Positions 1-8,527 of a stretch of 39,903 bases of DNA are shown in pieces. The notes beneath the pieces were generated by a model. It was not told the origin of the DNA and did no database searches. It saw only the letters and a list, made by a program, of their open reading frames with translations. Made by a program: the position numbers and the translations under genes. This DNA is from Alphaproteobacteria bacterium (GTDB taxonomy: Bacteria > Pseudomonadota > Alphaproteobacteria > RF32 > CAG-239), in assembly GCA_017444525.1 (NCBI GenBank), contig JAFSWL010000012.1, forward strand, positions 1-39,903. Direction: 5' to 3'. Numbering within the stretch: the stretch's first letter is position 1; each line of letters opens with the position of its first letter.

Positions 1-1
1 A

Positions 2-310
2 AATAATCAACTGACATCTTTGCAAGGGGCACCGCAAGAAGTCGGCGGAAGTTTTCGGTGCGAAAATAATCAACTGACTTCGCTTGAAGGGGCACCGCAA
101 AAAGTCGGCGGATATTTTTCGTGCCAAAATAATCAACTGACATCTTTGCAAGGAGCACCGCAAGAAGTCGGCGGAAGTTTTCTGTGCAACAATAATCAAC
201 TGACTTCGCTTGAAGGGGCACCGCAAGAAGTCGGCGGACATTTTTTGTGCCAAAATAATCAACTGACATCTTTGCAAGGGGCACCGCAAGAAGTCGGCGG
301 TAAGATTAAG
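2..310 (+). repeat. Five tandem 63 bp coding repeats
   Basis: Units begin at 2, 65, 128, 191 and 254, each 63 bp and in frame, and code for the leucine-rich repeats. Units 1, 3 and 5 share the LQGAPQEV version and units 2 and 4 the LEGAPQ version, so the array looks like the expansion of a 126 bp double unit. The array probably continues to the left of the window. Confidence 0.9.
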
Positions 311-568
311 GTTGATATAAATATTTCAGCTCAATATAGTTTTAATGACGGCGAAATCAAGCTTGATGACTTGAAGAACTCACCGCTGTATCGGGAAGAA
401 ATTTTTATCAGTGAAAAGTCAAAAGAATTGCGGCGTAAAGTCTTGCGTACCATTGCTGCGGAAAATGTTTCTCCGGAAAAAGGCGTGGTCAACAAAAAAC
501 GTACAGCTGGCGAGAAGAATGCTATTAAGCAAATACTTGACGGCATCGGCAAAAGCATTGATAAATAA
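2..568 (+). CDS. Leucine-rich-repeat protein, 3' part only
   Basis: The reading frame is open to the left edge, so the true start lies outside the window; 188 residues are visible. The first 100 residues are five near-identical 21-residue repeats of the form NNQLTSLxGAPQxVGGxFxC, a bacterial leucine-rich-repeat type in which LTSL and the VGGxFxC strand alternate. The last 85 residues have no repeats and are charged, with many Lys and Glu. Such repeat proteins usually bind other proteins, but the partner cannot be read from this fragment. No secretion signal can be judged because the N-terminus is missing. A strong hairpin follows the stop. An internal TTG at 20 could be taken as a start, but it falls inside a repeat and has no ribosome binding site. 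Confidence 0.75.
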   Translation, partial: NNQLTSLQGAPQEVGGSFRCENNQLTSLEGAPQKVGGYFSCQNNQLTSLQGAPQEVGGSFLCNNNQLTSLEGAPQEVGGHFLCQNNQLTSLQGAPQEVGGKIKVDINISAQYSFNDGEIKLDDLKNSPLYREEIFISEKSKELRRKVLRTIAAENVSPEKGVVNKKRTAGEKNAIKQILDGIGKSIDK

Positions 569-583
569 ATATTCCGTATAATC

Positions 584-627
584 AAAAACAGCGTGCGTTA
601 ATCTTTATTGAAACGCACGCTGTTTTT
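584..627. terminator. Bidirectional intrinsic terminator
   Basis: A perfect 16 bp inverted repeat, arms 584-599 and 612-627, with a 12-base loop. It carries A residues on one flank and T residues on the other, so it can end transcription of the repeat-protein gene on the plus strand and of the recA-lipoprotein unit on the minus strand. Confidence 0.85.
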
Positions 628-648
628 GTTTTTGTTGAGTAAAAGCAA

Positions 649-1329
649 CTATTTCAACTTGGAGCGGATTTCCGGCGCATCGTTGTTAATTTGATGACGG
701 ATATTTTCCAGTGCTTTTTTCAAGCTGACCATTGAAGCTTTATATTTTACATTATAACTGCTATATCCCCAATACATTGCTTGAAATTCTTCGTCAGTTG
801 CTTTGTCGGTGTAACGTTTGATGATATTTCTTTGCTTATCCATAATGGTTACTTCAACTTCTGTCGTATATTTGCTGTTTCCACAAGGAACGCCTAAAAA
901 TGTAGGTATAAACAAAGGTAACATTGTTAATGAGTAAAAACCGTTAGGGTCATTGTTCAAGTAGGTTATGCGCATCCTGATGTAACCTTTTTTCTCGCCG
1001 GTCTGTTCAATGATATTTTCCTGAACTTCTTTTATAAAAAGGTTGGCAGCGCTTTTTTTGCGAAGATCATTATATGTTCTTTTTTTAACAGAGTTTAGCC
1101 TTGAACGTCTGCGTTTATAGTCTGAGTCATTATCGTAATCATAATCGCTGTCATAATATTCCGTTTCTACGGTATATGACTGCTGATACATTGAGGTATC
1201 GGTTTCAATTTTTAATACTGGCAGCAGATTCTGATTCGGTTGGATTGTCGGATTTAAATCCTCATAGTCAACCGAACGGCATGAAGCCAATAAGGCCAAA
1301 GCTGCGGCAATAACATAAGTCTTTTTCAT
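649..1329 (-). CDS. Hypothetical lipoprotein downstream of recA
   Basis: A 226-residue protein starting MKKTYVIAAALALLASCRS: a short positive N-terminus, a hydrophobic stretch, and an LASC lipobox with Cys at about residue 17, so it is probably lipid-anchored in the envelope. I chose the ATG at 1329 because AGGAA lies just upstream; a longer version from 1395 would overlap recA and bury the signal peptide. The middle has an acidic Asp/Tyr-rich run near residues 55-72, then a basic run. The gene begins 31 bp after the recA stop and probably shares its transcript. I do not recognise a family, and the link to DNA repair is only positional. Confidence 0.75.
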   Translation of the reverse strand: MKKTYVIAAALALLASCRSVDYEDLNPTIQPNQNLLPVLKIETDTSMYQQSYTVETEYYDSDYDYDNDSDYKRRRSRLNSVKKRTYNDLRKKSAANLFIKEVQENIIEQTGEKKGYIRMRITYLNNDPNGFYSLTMLPLFIPTFLGVPCGNSKYTTEVEVTIMDKQRNIIKRYTDKATDEEFQAMYWGYSSYNVKYKASMVSLKKALENIRHQINNDAPEIRSKLK

Positions 1330-1360
1330 TTTCTGTTCCTCATAAAGAGGGGGCGAAGGA

Positions 1361-2389
1361 CTAGTCTTCGTCACCCATCGGTTCGTCATCGCCAATCATC
1401 TCGGTCGTCAAATGGCCGGCATCGGCACGGATTTTCTTTTCGATTTCATCGGCAATTTGCGGATTCTGCTTTAAGAAATTCTTGGCATTTTCACGTCCTT
1501 GTCCGATTTTATCGCCATTATAAGAGAACCATGCTCCGGACTTTTCGATTATTCCGGATTTTACACCCAAATCAATGAGCTCGCCGGTTTTGGAAATGCC
1601 TTCTCCGTACATAATGTCGAAGTCGACGGTTTTGAACGGCGGAGCAACTTTGTTTTTAACGATTTTGACGCGAGTCTGCGAGCCGATAACATCGTCTTTG
1701 TCTTTGATAGCGCCGATGCGCCGAATATCCATACGCACCGAGGCATAGAACTTAAGCGCGTTACCGCCGGTAGTGGTTTCCGGATTTCCAAACATAACAC
1801 CGATTTTCATACGGATTTGGTTGATAAAAATAATCAAAGTGTTAGAACGGGCAACGGTAGCGGTCAGCTTGCGTAAGGCCTGACTCATTAAACGAGCTTG
1901 CAACCCCATGTGCGAATCGCCCATTTCCCCTTCCAGTTCGGCCTTTGGCACTAGAGCGGCAACCGAATCGACCACCATAACATCAATGGCACCGGAGCGC
2001 ACCAGAGTATCGGCAATTTCAAGTGCCTGTTCGCCGGAATCCGGTTGTGAAACCAATAAGTTCTCAACATCTACACCGATTTTCTTGGCATACGACGGGT
2101 CAAGAGCATGTTCAGCATCAATAAAAGCGCAGGTGCCGCCGGTTTTTTGGGCTTGAGCAATTACGCTTAAAGCTAAAGTAGTTTTACCGGAGCTTTCCGG
2201 ACCGTAAATTTCCACAATGCGTCCTTTCGGCATACCGCCGATACCGAGGGCAATATCAATACCCAGCGAACCGGTGGAAATCGCTTCAATGTCAATGTTG
2301 GTATTTTGCCCCAAACGCATAATCGAACCTTTGCCGAAGGCACGTTCTATTTGGCTTAGGGCAGCATCTAACGCTTTATCTTTTTCCAT
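1361..2389 (-). CDS. recA: Recombinase RecA
   Basis: RecA coats single-stranded DNA, drives homologous strand exchange and triggers LexA self-cleavage in the SOS response. The 342-residue length is normal. Visible marks: Walker A GPESSGKT at residues 63-70, the Walker B region MVVDSVAAL, and the DNA-binding loop region with [17 protein letters not shown]. The C-terminal tail is acidic (DDEPMGDED), as in other RecA proteins. The ATG at 2389 has TAAGGA upstream. The gene lies divergent from an outer-membrane protein gene; the 244 bp between them contains a LexA-type box about 100 bp upstream of the start codon. Confidence 0.98.
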   Translation of the reverse strand: MEKDKALDAALSQIERAFGKGSIMRLGQNTNIDIEAISTGSLGIDIALGIGGMPKGRIVEIYGPESSGKTTLALSVIAQAQKTGGTCAFIDAEHALDPSYAKKIGVDVENLLVSQPDSGEQALEIADTLVRSGAIDVMVVDSVAALVPKAELEGEMGDSHMGLQARLMSQALRKLTATVARSNTLIIFINQIRMKIGVMFGNPETTTGGNALKFYASVRMDIRRIGAIKDKDDVIGSQTRVKIVKNKVAPPFKTVDFDIMYGEGISKTGELIDLGVKSGIIEKSGAWFSYNGDKIGQGRENAKNFLKQNPQIADEIEKKIRADAGHLTTEMIGDDEPMGDED

Positions 2390-2487
2390 GTTTTTTTCCT
2401 TATAAATAAGTTATTCTGACAATATTTATGATGTATTTTTTGCAAAAACTCAAACAAAGAATACATTTATCCGCTACATTGTATATT

Positions 2488-2502
2488 GTTCTGATTTTGT
2501 TC
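2488..2502 (-). promoter_or_regulatory. SOS (LexA) box upstream of recA
   Basis: The plus strand reads GTTCTGATTTTGTTC, exactly GTTC-N7-GTTC; read toward recA it is GAAC-N7-GAAC. This direct-repeat form is the known LexA operator of Alphaproteobacteria and differs from the CTG-N10-CAG box of enterics. A TACAAT-like -10 lies just beyond it on the minus strand, so bound LexA could block recA transcription there. The exact recA promoter is not certain. Confidence 0.85.
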
Positions 2503-2577
2503 TGACTGCAACAGTTATTTTCAATTTTTCACAAATTTATCAAGGTTGTTTTTTGTCATATTTTTTCTAAAAAATAC

Positions 2578-2606
2578 TTGACCGGAGAAAATTATCAGAG
2601 TATGAT
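2578..2606 (+). promoter_or_regulatory. Sigma-70-type promoter of the outer-membrane protein gene
   Basis: TTGACC at 2578-2583, a 17-base spacer, and TATGAT at 2601-2606. The expected transcription start near 2613 leaves a leader of about 21 bases before the ATG at 2634. The leader is nearly all A and T and has no Shine-Dalgarno sequence. Confidence 0.8.
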
Positions 2607-2633
2607 ACAGACAATTACCAATATTTATATATT

Positions 2634-3176
2634 ATGAAGAAAATTGTGACACTTTGTGTGTTTCTGCTTGGTGCACTCAGTGCGGAGGCAGGTAATGGTT
2701 TTTATGTGGGTGCGGGCGTAGCTTGTCAGTTTGTTCCGAATCTCGGCGGTACGCATTTTGCGGTGGCTCCGGCGGTTGACTTAGGTTTTAAATCTGATTA
2801 CTTGATGGTTGGCGGCATGGCCTCATTTGATGGGGATATTATGCTGTCGGTTGACGTAAACAGTCGGCTGGAGTTGGTGGAAAATGTAAATATGTTTTTG
2901 GGTGGAGGATACGGTACGATTTATCGTAAATCTGAATACGTTGTAAACAATGAGATTTACAAGAGTTCCGGTTATGTCAGCTGGCCACATGCCAATATTG
3001 GGATGGAATTTGGTTTTAACGACAATGTCGGCCTGCATCTGATCGGTGCATTCGGTTACAGTCGATGTCCCAATTATTACGATGTCCACGGCTATCGTTA
3101 CGACTATTACCATGATAATAATAACAATTGGCGCATTGCCGCACAGGTGCGTGCCTCAATTGTTTGGACATTTTGA
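2634..3176 (+). CDS. Outer-membrane beta-barrel protein, OmpA/Omp25-like size
   Basis: A 180-residue protein with a Sec signal peptide (MKKIVTLCVFLLGALSAEA, cut probably after AEA), then alternating polar and hydrophobic beta-strand-like segments rich in Gly, Tyr and Asn. It ends in Phe (RASIVWTF), the usual C-terminal signal for insertion of outer-membrane barrels by BAM. The size fits a small 8-strand barrel. The ATG at 2634 is the only good start before the signal peptide, though no Shine-Dalgarno is present. A single-gene unit: strong promoter before it and a hairpin right after it. The exact role, such as structural protein or adhesin, cannot be read from sequence. Confidence 0.8.
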   Translation: MKKIVTLCVFLLGALSAEAGNGFYVGAGVACQFVPNLGGTHFAVAPAVDLGFKSDYLMVGGMASFDGDIMLSVDVNSRLELVENVNMFLGGGYGTIYRKSEYVVNNEIYKSSGYVSWPHANIGMEFGFNDNVGLHLIGAFGYSRCPNYYDVHGYRYDYYHDNNNNWRIAAQVRASIVWTF

Positions 3177-3177
3177 T

Positions 3178-3215
3178 AATAAGCCTTCTTCGGTTAGCTT
3201 CGAAGAAGGCTTATT
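3178..3215 (+). terminator. Intrinsic terminator after the outer-membrane protein gene
   Basis: A perfect 15 bp inverted repeat, arms 3178-3192 and 3201-3215, with an 8-base loop, starting 2 bp after the stop codon. The T tract after it is short (GTTTA), so it may be partly leaky. Confidence 0.8.
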
Positions 3216-3246
3216 GTTTAAAAAGCGTCGTAAAAACAAACGTGTC

Positions 3247-3275
3247 TTGACAATAATAAAATAATAACCTATGTT
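3247..3275 (+). promoter_or_regulatory. Promoter of trpS
   Basis: TTGACA at 3247-3252, a 17-base spacer, and TATGTT at 3270-3275: a near-consensus housekeeping promoter. The expected start near 3282 gives a leader of about 18 bases that includes the AAGGA ribosome binding site before the ATG at 3300. The leader is too short for a T-box or attenuator. Confidence 0.8.
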
Positions 3276-3299
3276 ACCTCGCAGTGAAAGGATAACGAT

Positions 3300-4340
3300 A
3301 TGGATACAGTATTAACCGGTGACAGACCTACGGGACGCTTGCATTTGGGGCATTATGTGGGCTCGCTTAAGCGTCGCGTCGAATTGCAAAATAATAATCA
3401 GCCGAAAGAAATGTATGTGATGATTGCCGATGCGCAGGCACTTTCGGATAATTTTGACAATGTGGAAAAGGTACGCAGCAATATTTCGGAAGTGGCGCTT
3501 GATTATATGGCGTGCGGATTAAGTCCGGATAAAACAACTATTTTCATTCAGTCGCAAATATCGGAGTTGTGTGAACTCTCATTTTATTATATGAATCTGG
3601 TGACAGTGTCGCGCTTGCAACGCAATCCGACGGTGAAAAGTGAAATTTTGCTGCGCGGATTTAAGCAGAGTATTCCGGTCGGTTTCTTTACGTACCCTAT
3701 CAGTCAAGCCGCTGATATTACAGCGTTTAAGGCTAATATTGTGCCGGTGGGAGAGGATCAACTGCCGATGATTGAACAAACACGTGAAATCGTGCGCTCG
3801 TTCAACACATTGTATAAAGAAGTTTTGGTTGAACCGAAGGCAGTTTTGCCGGAAAATGAAACTTGCTTGCGCTTGCCGGGGCTCGATGGTGCCAATAAGA
3901 TGAGTAAATCGCTCGGCAACTGTATTTATTTGGCGGATTCCGCGGATGAAATAAGCCGCAAAATCAAGAGTATGTTTACCGATCCGACGCATTTAAGAGT
4001 GGAAGATGCAGGGCATACCGAAAATAATCCGGTGTTTACGTATTTGGATGCATTTTGTCGTGATGAGCACTTTACCGCTCTGTGGCCGGAATATCAAAAT
4101 CTGGAAGAATTGAAAGCTCACTATCGCCGTGGCGGTTTGGGTGACAGCAAAGTTAAAAAATTCCTAAATGAGATTATTCAGGAAGAGTTGCGACCAATTC
4201 GGGAACGACGGGAAGAATTATCCAAGGATTTGGGCTATGTGTTTGATATGCTGAAAAAAGGCAGTGAACACGCACGTAAAAAAGCGGCTCAAACACTTGA
4301 TGAAGTCAAAACCGCTATGGGAATTAATTATTACAAGTAA
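3300..4340 (+). CDS. trpS: Tryptophanyl-tRNA synthetase
   Basis: Class I synthetase that activates tryptophan with ATP and loads it on tRNA-Trp in the cytoplasm. The 346-residue length is typical of bacterial TrpRS. The first signature is HLGH in [11 protein letters not shown] near residues 12-22; the second is KMSKS in [11 protein letters not shown] near residue 200. The [14 protein letters not shown] segment matches the substrate-binding core. The ATG at 3300 follows GAAAGGATAACGAT with good spacing. It is transcribed alone from its own promoter and converges with the next gene, with only 9 bp between the stop codons. Confidence 0.97.
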   Translation: MDTVLTGDRPTGRLHLGHYVGSLKRRVELQNNNQPKEMYVMIADAQALSDNFDNVEKVRSNISEVALDYMACGLSPDKTTIFIQSQISELCELSFYYMNLVTVSRLQRNPTVKSEILLRGFKQSIPVGFFTYPISQAADITAFKANIVPVGEDQLPMIEQTREIVRSFNTLYKEVLVEPKAVLPENETCLRLPGLDGANKMSKSLGNCIYLADSADEISRKIKSMFTDPTHLRVEDAGHTENNPVFTYLDAFCRDEHFTALWPEYQNLEELKAHYRRGGLGDSKVKKFLNEIIQEELRPIRERREELSKDLGYVFDMLKKGSEHARKKAAQTLDEVKTAMGINYYK

Positions 4341-4349
4341 AGCCGTTTA

Positions 4350-5192
4350 TTATTTGATGATTCTATCTTTGTAATCTTTCATCATTGACAGCAAATCCAA
4401 CGGTTCCGATTGGAGAAAATAGCTTTTTGACATTGCATCGGCATTACAAAGCTTGTTGTTGCGCGGTACGGCATAATCTTTGCTGATTTTTCCCATGGGA
4501 CCGCGTAAACTGAGTGCAAAAACCTGTTCTGAGGCCGGGTGCTTGGAATGAATGTCCGAACCATCGGTGTAATCGGAGCAAGTCAGGGAAAATTTGAAAT
4601 TGCGATGGATGGAACCCATAATTTCGGAAGTTTCAATCAATTTAGCTTGTTCTTGCGGTGATATTGACATACTCATACCGATGAGGTCCATCATGCCATA
4701 GCCTTTGGAATGATGACCGTTGGCATCAAATTCATAAGCAGTAGCCAGCGTTTCGACGCGGTCTGCCGAGATTTCCTGCTGCGGTTTTTCCTTAATTTTT
4801 TTCCGCAATTTGTGAGCCATAACCGAACTTCGGCGATAATCATAAATTTCGAGCCGGAACGTAACTTTGTTCCAATCAGACACCGAAAAGGAATTTTTTG
4901 CGTCAGCTACCGGATAACACATGTAGAGCATTGCCTCTCTTTCCGGAATTTGTGCGGATTCATGAGGGGTTTGTTCCGCGGCATATCCGATTTTAATCCA
5001 GCGAAACTCAGGACCTTCTTTGCCGGCCGTTTTTCTTTTTTCGTGAAACTTCCACAATTTTTCAGCGACGGCATCTTGTGTTGACGGGAAAGTTTGGGCT
5101 TTATTTTCCGCATCGGATTCCAACGGTTGCTCCTTCGGCAATAAAGTTTCACGTTCTATGGTTAATCTGCGCGGTTCTCTGACTTTATACAT
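4350..5192 (-). CDS. Hypothetical cytoplasmic protein
   Basis: A 280-residue protein that I do not recognise. I chose the ATG at 5192 because AAAAGGAG lies at ideal spacing; the open frame continues 42 bp upstream without a good start signal. It has no signal peptide and no membrane segment. The N-terminal 60 residues are basic and charged; the rest is mixed, with several Met-rich helices (YGMMDLIGMSMSIS near residue 177). It is convergent with trpS and divergent from an HD-domain gene. It resembles in style, but not clearly in sequence, the unknown gene at 13611-14393. Confidence 0.65.
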   Translation of the reverse strand: MYKVREPRRLTIERETLLPKEQPLESDAENKAQTFPSTQDAVAEKLWKFHEKRKTAGKEGPEFRWIKIGYAAEQTPHESAQIPEREAMLYMCYPVADAKNSFSVSDWNKVTFRLEIYDYRRSSVMAHKLRKKIKEKPQQEISADRVETLATAYEFDANGHHSKGYGMMDLIGMSMSISPQEQAKLIETSEIMGSIHRNFKFSLTCSDYTDGSDIHSKHPASEQVFALSLRGPMGKISKDYAVPRNNKLCNADAMSKSYFLQSEPLDLLSMMKDYKDRIIK

Positions 5193-5283
5193 TTGAAAAA
5201 CTCCTTTTATCATGATGTAATTAAAGTTTAACATTTTTGGGGTTATTTGTCAAATTAATTTATGTGCGAAATTCAGATTATAC

Positions 5284-5312
5284 TTGCGTTCACAAAAAAA
5301 TAATAATATGAA
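5284..5312 (+). promoter_or_regulatory. Probable promoter of the HD-domain gene
   Basis: TTGCGT at 5284-5289, a 17-base spacer, and TATGAA at 5307-5312, followed after 21 bases by the ATG at 5334 with AAGGAG between. The match is moderate, and the region is A-rich, which makes chance matches more likely. Confidence 0.45.
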
Positions 5313-5333
5313 TTGCAAGCAAGGAGAATAGAT

Positions 5334-6092
5334 ATGCTCAAATTGGCTATAGAACTGCTTTATTTGCAGTATAATCAATGTATGGAAGCGATAAACAGCG
5401 ACAAATTTTACAGCTATTATGCCGAAGAAAAAATCCGCCATTCGTTGCAAGTAGCCGGAGCCGGAAATTATTTGTTGCGTCATATCGAGTGGTTTAAAGA
5501 CAAATCGGCAGAATATCTTGAGATGGTGCGTACGGCGATTTTGTTACACGATGTTTGCCGTTTTTCCGAAATTGCCGCGCTTTATCACGGAATTAAAGAG
5601 TATGACCACGGGGTTGCTGCTTATGAACTTTTGCAAAATACTCCGTTGTTCAATGATATTCGCATTCGTTTACCAATAAAACATCATGGTCATTTGATTG
5701 AGGATTTTTATGCCGATGCCGAGTATCAAAATTTATCGGATGAACTTAAAAAGGAAATCGAACAAATATGCTTTGTGGTGCGCGATGCCGATAAAATCGC
5801 CAATTTTAATATGTTGGCTCATGAACCTTATTTTTTGCCGCTGTTTATGGAAGTTGATCACAAAATAACCGATGCAGATTTGCAGATTTCGGAGCATATT
5901 GTACAAAGTGCTTTTAACGGAGGTACGGTGCCGAAACCGTTTAATACTTTGGGCGATCGCGCAGCTTCGTTGCTGTCGTGGTTTGTCGATATCAATTATC
6001 GGGCGGCTCTGGATTATTGCGATAAACTCGGGGCAACGGAATGGGTTTTCCAAATGTTTGAAAAATATTGCGGCAATCAGGAATTTAAGTAA
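5334..6092 (+). CDS. HD-domain phosphohydrolase-like protein
   Basis: A 252-residue protein with the ordered metal-binding residues of the HD superfamily: His in IRHSLQVAGAG, the His-Asp pair in LLHDVCRF, His residues in KHHGH, and Asp in VRDADKIANF. HD proteins hydrolyse phosphate esters, often of nucleotides, in the cytoplasm; the substrate here is unknown. No synthetase domain is fused, so it is not a RelA/SpoT enzyme. The ATG at 5334 has an ideal AAGGAG; a TTG at 5313 is possible but lacks a ribosome binding site. It stands alone between divergent and repeat-containing spacer regions. Confidence 0.85.
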   Translation: MLKLAIELLYLQYNQCMEAINSDKFYSYYAEEKIRHSLQVAGAGNYLLRHIEWFKDKSAEYLEMVRTAILLHDVCRFSEIAALYHGIKEYDHGVAAYELLQNTPLFNDIRIRLPIKHHGHLIEDFYADAEYQNLSDELKKEIEQICFVVRDADKIANFNMLAHEPYFLPLFMEVDHKITDADLQISEHIVQSAFNGGTVPKPFNTLGDRAASLLSWFVDINYRAALDYCDKLGATEWVFQMFEKYCGNQEFK

Positions 6093-6160
6093 AAATATGT
6101 TGCCTATGTCCGCGATTATTTCGAAAATCATGAGTTTATAAAATAATATGCTCTATTAAA

Positions 6161-6329
6161 GAAAAGTGTTGTTTTTTCAATAAGGTATAACCTATTGATT
6201 CACCGTCATTCTGAACAAACACTTTAGTGTCGTGTGAAGAATCCATTTCGTCTCAATGACGAAACAACACCTGCGGTGTTGTTGGATACTTCGGCTTTGC
6301 CTCAGTATGACTTAAAAACGACACTTTTC
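6161..6329. repeat. Non-coding inverted-repeat element, MITE/REP-like
   Basis: This fills most of the 307 bp gene-free stretch 6093-6399. The ends are inverted copies, 6161-6176 against 6314-6329, identical at 15 of 16 positions (core GAAAAGTGTYGTTTTT). Inside are two smaller perfect palindromes, ACACTTTAGTGT and AACAACACC-TGC-GGTGTTGTT, plus GTCATTCTGA and TCAGTATGAC near the two sides. The shape is that of a non-autonomous mobile or intergenic palindromic element that folds into a long RNA or DNA hairpin. No transposase is present and no clear target duplication is seen. No second copy was noticed in this window. Confidence 0.7.
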
Positions 6330-6350
6330 CTAAATTAAGCCAAATAATAA

Positions 6351-6380
6351 AAAAGCGCAACTTTTTGGGGTTGTGCTTTT
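6351..6380 (-). terminator. Intrinsic terminator of the tpiA-secG-pyrG operon
   Basis: An 11 bp stem, arms 6351-6361 and 6370-6380, with one G-U pair and an 8-base loop. Read on the minus strand, it ends in a T run. It lies about 20 bp after the pyrG stop codon. Confidence 0.75.
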
Positions 6381-6399
6381 CATTTTTATTCGTAATTTG

Positions 6400-8052
6400 C
6401 TATACCAGACGCGAATTGTCGATGGCAGCCTTAATGAATGCCACAAACAGTGGATGCGGGGCAAACGGGCGTGATTTTAATTCCGGATGGAATTGAACAC
6501 CTATAAACCACGGGTGATCTGAATGTTCGACAATTTCCGGCAGAGCTCCGTCCGGTGAAGTGCCGACAATCGACATACCGGCTTTTTGCAGCATATCTTT
6601 ATACTTAATGTTGACTTCATAGCGGTGGCGATGGCGCTCGGAAATTTTATTTGTGCCGTAAATTTGTGCAACTTTGGAGTTCGGTTTTAATATACATTCA
6701 TAGGCACCTAGACGCATGGTGCCGCCCAAGTCGCCGTCTTTGTGACGAATTTGTTTGGCTCCGTCTTTGTCCCATTCGGTCATCAGGCCGATAACCGGTT
6801 CGCAATTCTCATCAAGTTCGGTGGTGTTGGCATTTTTAATACCGCACAGATTACGCATGGTTTCAATAACCGCCATTTGCATTCCAAAGCAAATTCCTAA
6901 AAACGGCACTTTATTTTCACGTGCGTATTGAATGGCGTTAATCATACCTTGAGTGCCGCGCAAACCAAATCCGCCCGGAACCAAAATTGCACTGACATCA
7001 TTCAATACTTCGGCTGGATTTTGAGTTTCCAATGTTTCCGAATCCACCCACTTTATCCGTACTTTATACTTATTGGCAATACCGCCGTGAATCAGTGCTT
7101 CGTGCAATGATTTATAAGCCTCAAGCAACATCATATATTTGCCGACAACGGCGATTCTGACCTCGCCTTCCGGCGCACGTAAAATATCAATGATATGTTG
7201 CCATTTGCTCAAGTCGGTAGGCTGGGTATAATCAAGATTGAAGTGTTTGCAAACCTGACGGTCCATACCTTCGGCGGAATAGGCAAGCGGTACTTGATAA
7301 ATGCTGGCGGCATCCATTGCCGTAATTACATTTTCTTCGCGGATATTGCAGAATAAAGCCAGTTTCTTTTTTTCATTTTCCGGAATTGCCATTTGAGTAC
7401 GGCAGAGAATCATATCCGGCTGAATACCGTATTCCTGCAATTTCTTAACCGAGTGTTGTGTCGGTTTGGTTTTGAGTTCGCCGGCAGTTGGAATATACGG
7501 CAACAATGTCACATGTATGAACATGGTGCGCTCGCGTCCTAATTCATACGCAATTTGGCGAATGGTTTCCAAGTACGGCTGACCTTCAATATCGCCGACG
7601 GTGCCGCCGATTTCACATAATACAAAGTCTTCATCTGTAATGTCTGATAAGATAAAATCTTTTATTTCATTGGTTACATGAGGAATAACCTGAATGGTTG
7701 AACCCAAATAACAACCACGGCGTTCTTTTTCCAGAACTCGCTGATAGATTTTGCCTGTGGTTACGCTGTCGGTTCTTTTGGCCGGTACACCGGAAAAGCG
7801 TTCATAATGCCCCAAATCTAAATCGGCTTCGGTTCCGTCATCAGTTACAAATACTTCACCGTGTTGACAAGGGTTCATTGTTCCGGGGTCAACGTTCAGA
7901 TACGGGTCGAGTTTGCGCAGACGTACTTTATAACCGCGAGCTTGTAAAATTGCGGCAAGCGAAGCAGAAGCCAAGCCTTTGCCAAGAGATGATACCACCC
8001 CGCCGGTAATAAAAATAAATTTTGAATTAGGGTTTAATTGAGTTTTTGACAT
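6400..8052 (-). CDS. pyrG: CTP synthase
   Basis: Makes CTP from UTP, ATP and glutamine, the last step of pyrimidine nucleotide synthesis. The 550-residue length is typical. The N-terminal synthase domain begins [22 protein letters not shown], with the P-loop-like nucleotide site; the C-terminal class I glutamine amidotransferase has the nucleophile Cys in FLGICFGMQ and the His-Glu pair in [12 protein letters not shown] chose the ATG at 8052 (MSKTQLNPN) because AAGGA lies 8 bases upstream; the frame extends a further 18 bp. It is the last gene of a tpiA-secG-pyrG unit, although a hairpin between secG and pyrG may lower its expression. Confidence 0.97.
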   Translation of the reverse strand: MSKTQLNPNSKFIFITGGVVSSLGKGLASASLAAILQARGYKVRLRKLDPYLNVDPGTMNPCQHGEVFVTDDGTEADLDLGHYERFSGVPAKRTDSVTTGKIYQRVLEKERRGCYLGSTIQVIPHVTNEIKDFILSDITDEDFVLCEIGGTVGDIEGQPYLETIRQIAYELGRERTMFIHVTLLPYIPTAGELKTKPTQHSVKKLQEYGIQPDMILCRTQMAIPENEKKKLALFCNIREENVITAMDAASIYQVPLAYSAEGMDRQVCKHFNLDYTQPTDLSKWQHIIDILRAPEGEVRIAVVGKYMMLLEAYKSLHEALIHGGIANKYKVRIKWVDSETLETQNPAEVLNDVSAILVPGGFGLRGTQGMINAIQYARENKVPFLGICFGMQMAVIETMRNLCGIKNANTTELDENCEPVIGLMTEWDKDGAKQIRHKDGDLGGTMRLGAYECILKPNSKVAQIYGTNKISERHRHRYEVNIKYKDMLQKAGMSIVGTSPDGALPEIVEHSDHPWFIGVQFHPELKSRPFAPHPLFVAFIKAAIDNSRLV

Positions 8053-8089
8053 TACGTTATTCCTTATCAAAGTCCTTAAAAAAGCGACA

Positions 8090-8113
8090 AAGGCACTTAA
8101 TTGAAAGTGCCTT
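8090..8113 (-). terminator. Hairpin between secG and pyrG (terminator or attenuator)
   Basis: A perfect 9 bp inverted repeat, AAGGCACTT at 8090-8098 and AAGTGCCTT at 8105-8113. On the minus strand a T run (six T) follows after a few bases. It could be a partial terminator that separates pyrG levels from tpiA-secG. Confidence 0.5.
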
Positions 8114-8138
8114 ATGTCAATTTAAATTTGCAATTTCT

Positions 8139-8513
8139 TTACTCCGCTACCGGTACTTGCGGCTCTGCCGGAGTTTCTTGTGATGCGGTTGGCGCTTTCG
8201 ATTGTTGTGCCGGTAAAGGTTCTTGCGCGGTTGGCAAAGAGGTCGAAACAACATCATCCACAATAGAAGTCTTTTTTACTTCGAGACGGCTGTAATAAAT
8301 TGATATAGCCATGCTCAAAGCAAAGAATAGCGTGGCCAAAATAGCTGTGATGCGTGTCAAAATATTGCCTTTTCCGCGTGCACTGATTAAACCGCCTATG
8401 CTGTCGCCGCCACCCAGTCCGCTGAGTGCACCGCCGTTGGAGCGTTGCATCAAAATGACAGCTACCAAAAAGATGGCAACAATCAATTGTAAAACTAACA
8501 GTACGGAACTCAT
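8139..8513 (-). CDS. secG: Protein translocase subunit SecG
   Basis: SecG is the small auxiliary subunit of the SecYEG channel in the inner membrane. The 124-residue protein has the family layout: a first membrane helix (VLLVLQLIVAIFLVAVILMQ), the conserved loop with QRSNGGALSGLGGG, and a second helix (ITAILATLFFALSMAISIYY). After about residue 80 comes a Pro/Ala/Glu/Gln-rich tail that is longer than in E. coli SecG and common in Alphaproteobacteria. The ATG at 8513 follows AAAGGATAAACAT. It starts 14 bp after the tpiA stop, so the two are cotranscribed. Confidence 0.95.
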   Translation of the reverse strand: MSSVLLVLQLIVAIFLVAVILMQRSNGGALSGLGGGDSIGGLISARGKGNILTRITAILATLFFALSMAISIYYSRLEVKKTSIVDDVVSTSLPTAQEPLPAQQSKAPTASQETPAEPQVPVAE

Positions 8514-8527
8514 ATGTTTATCCTTTC

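Noticed and set aside
2-310. Regular 63 bp repeats as a CRISPR array
   Set aside because: There are no spacers; units are contiguous, in frame and code for a leucine-rich repeat.
1330-1395. Longer start for the lipoprotein gene, overlapping the recA end
   Set aside because: It would put 22 polar residues before the lipoprotein signal peptide; AGGAA and the lipobox support the start at 1329.
1499-1876. Open frames opposite recA
   Set aside because: They follow from recA codon bias on the other strand and have no start signals or protein-like features.
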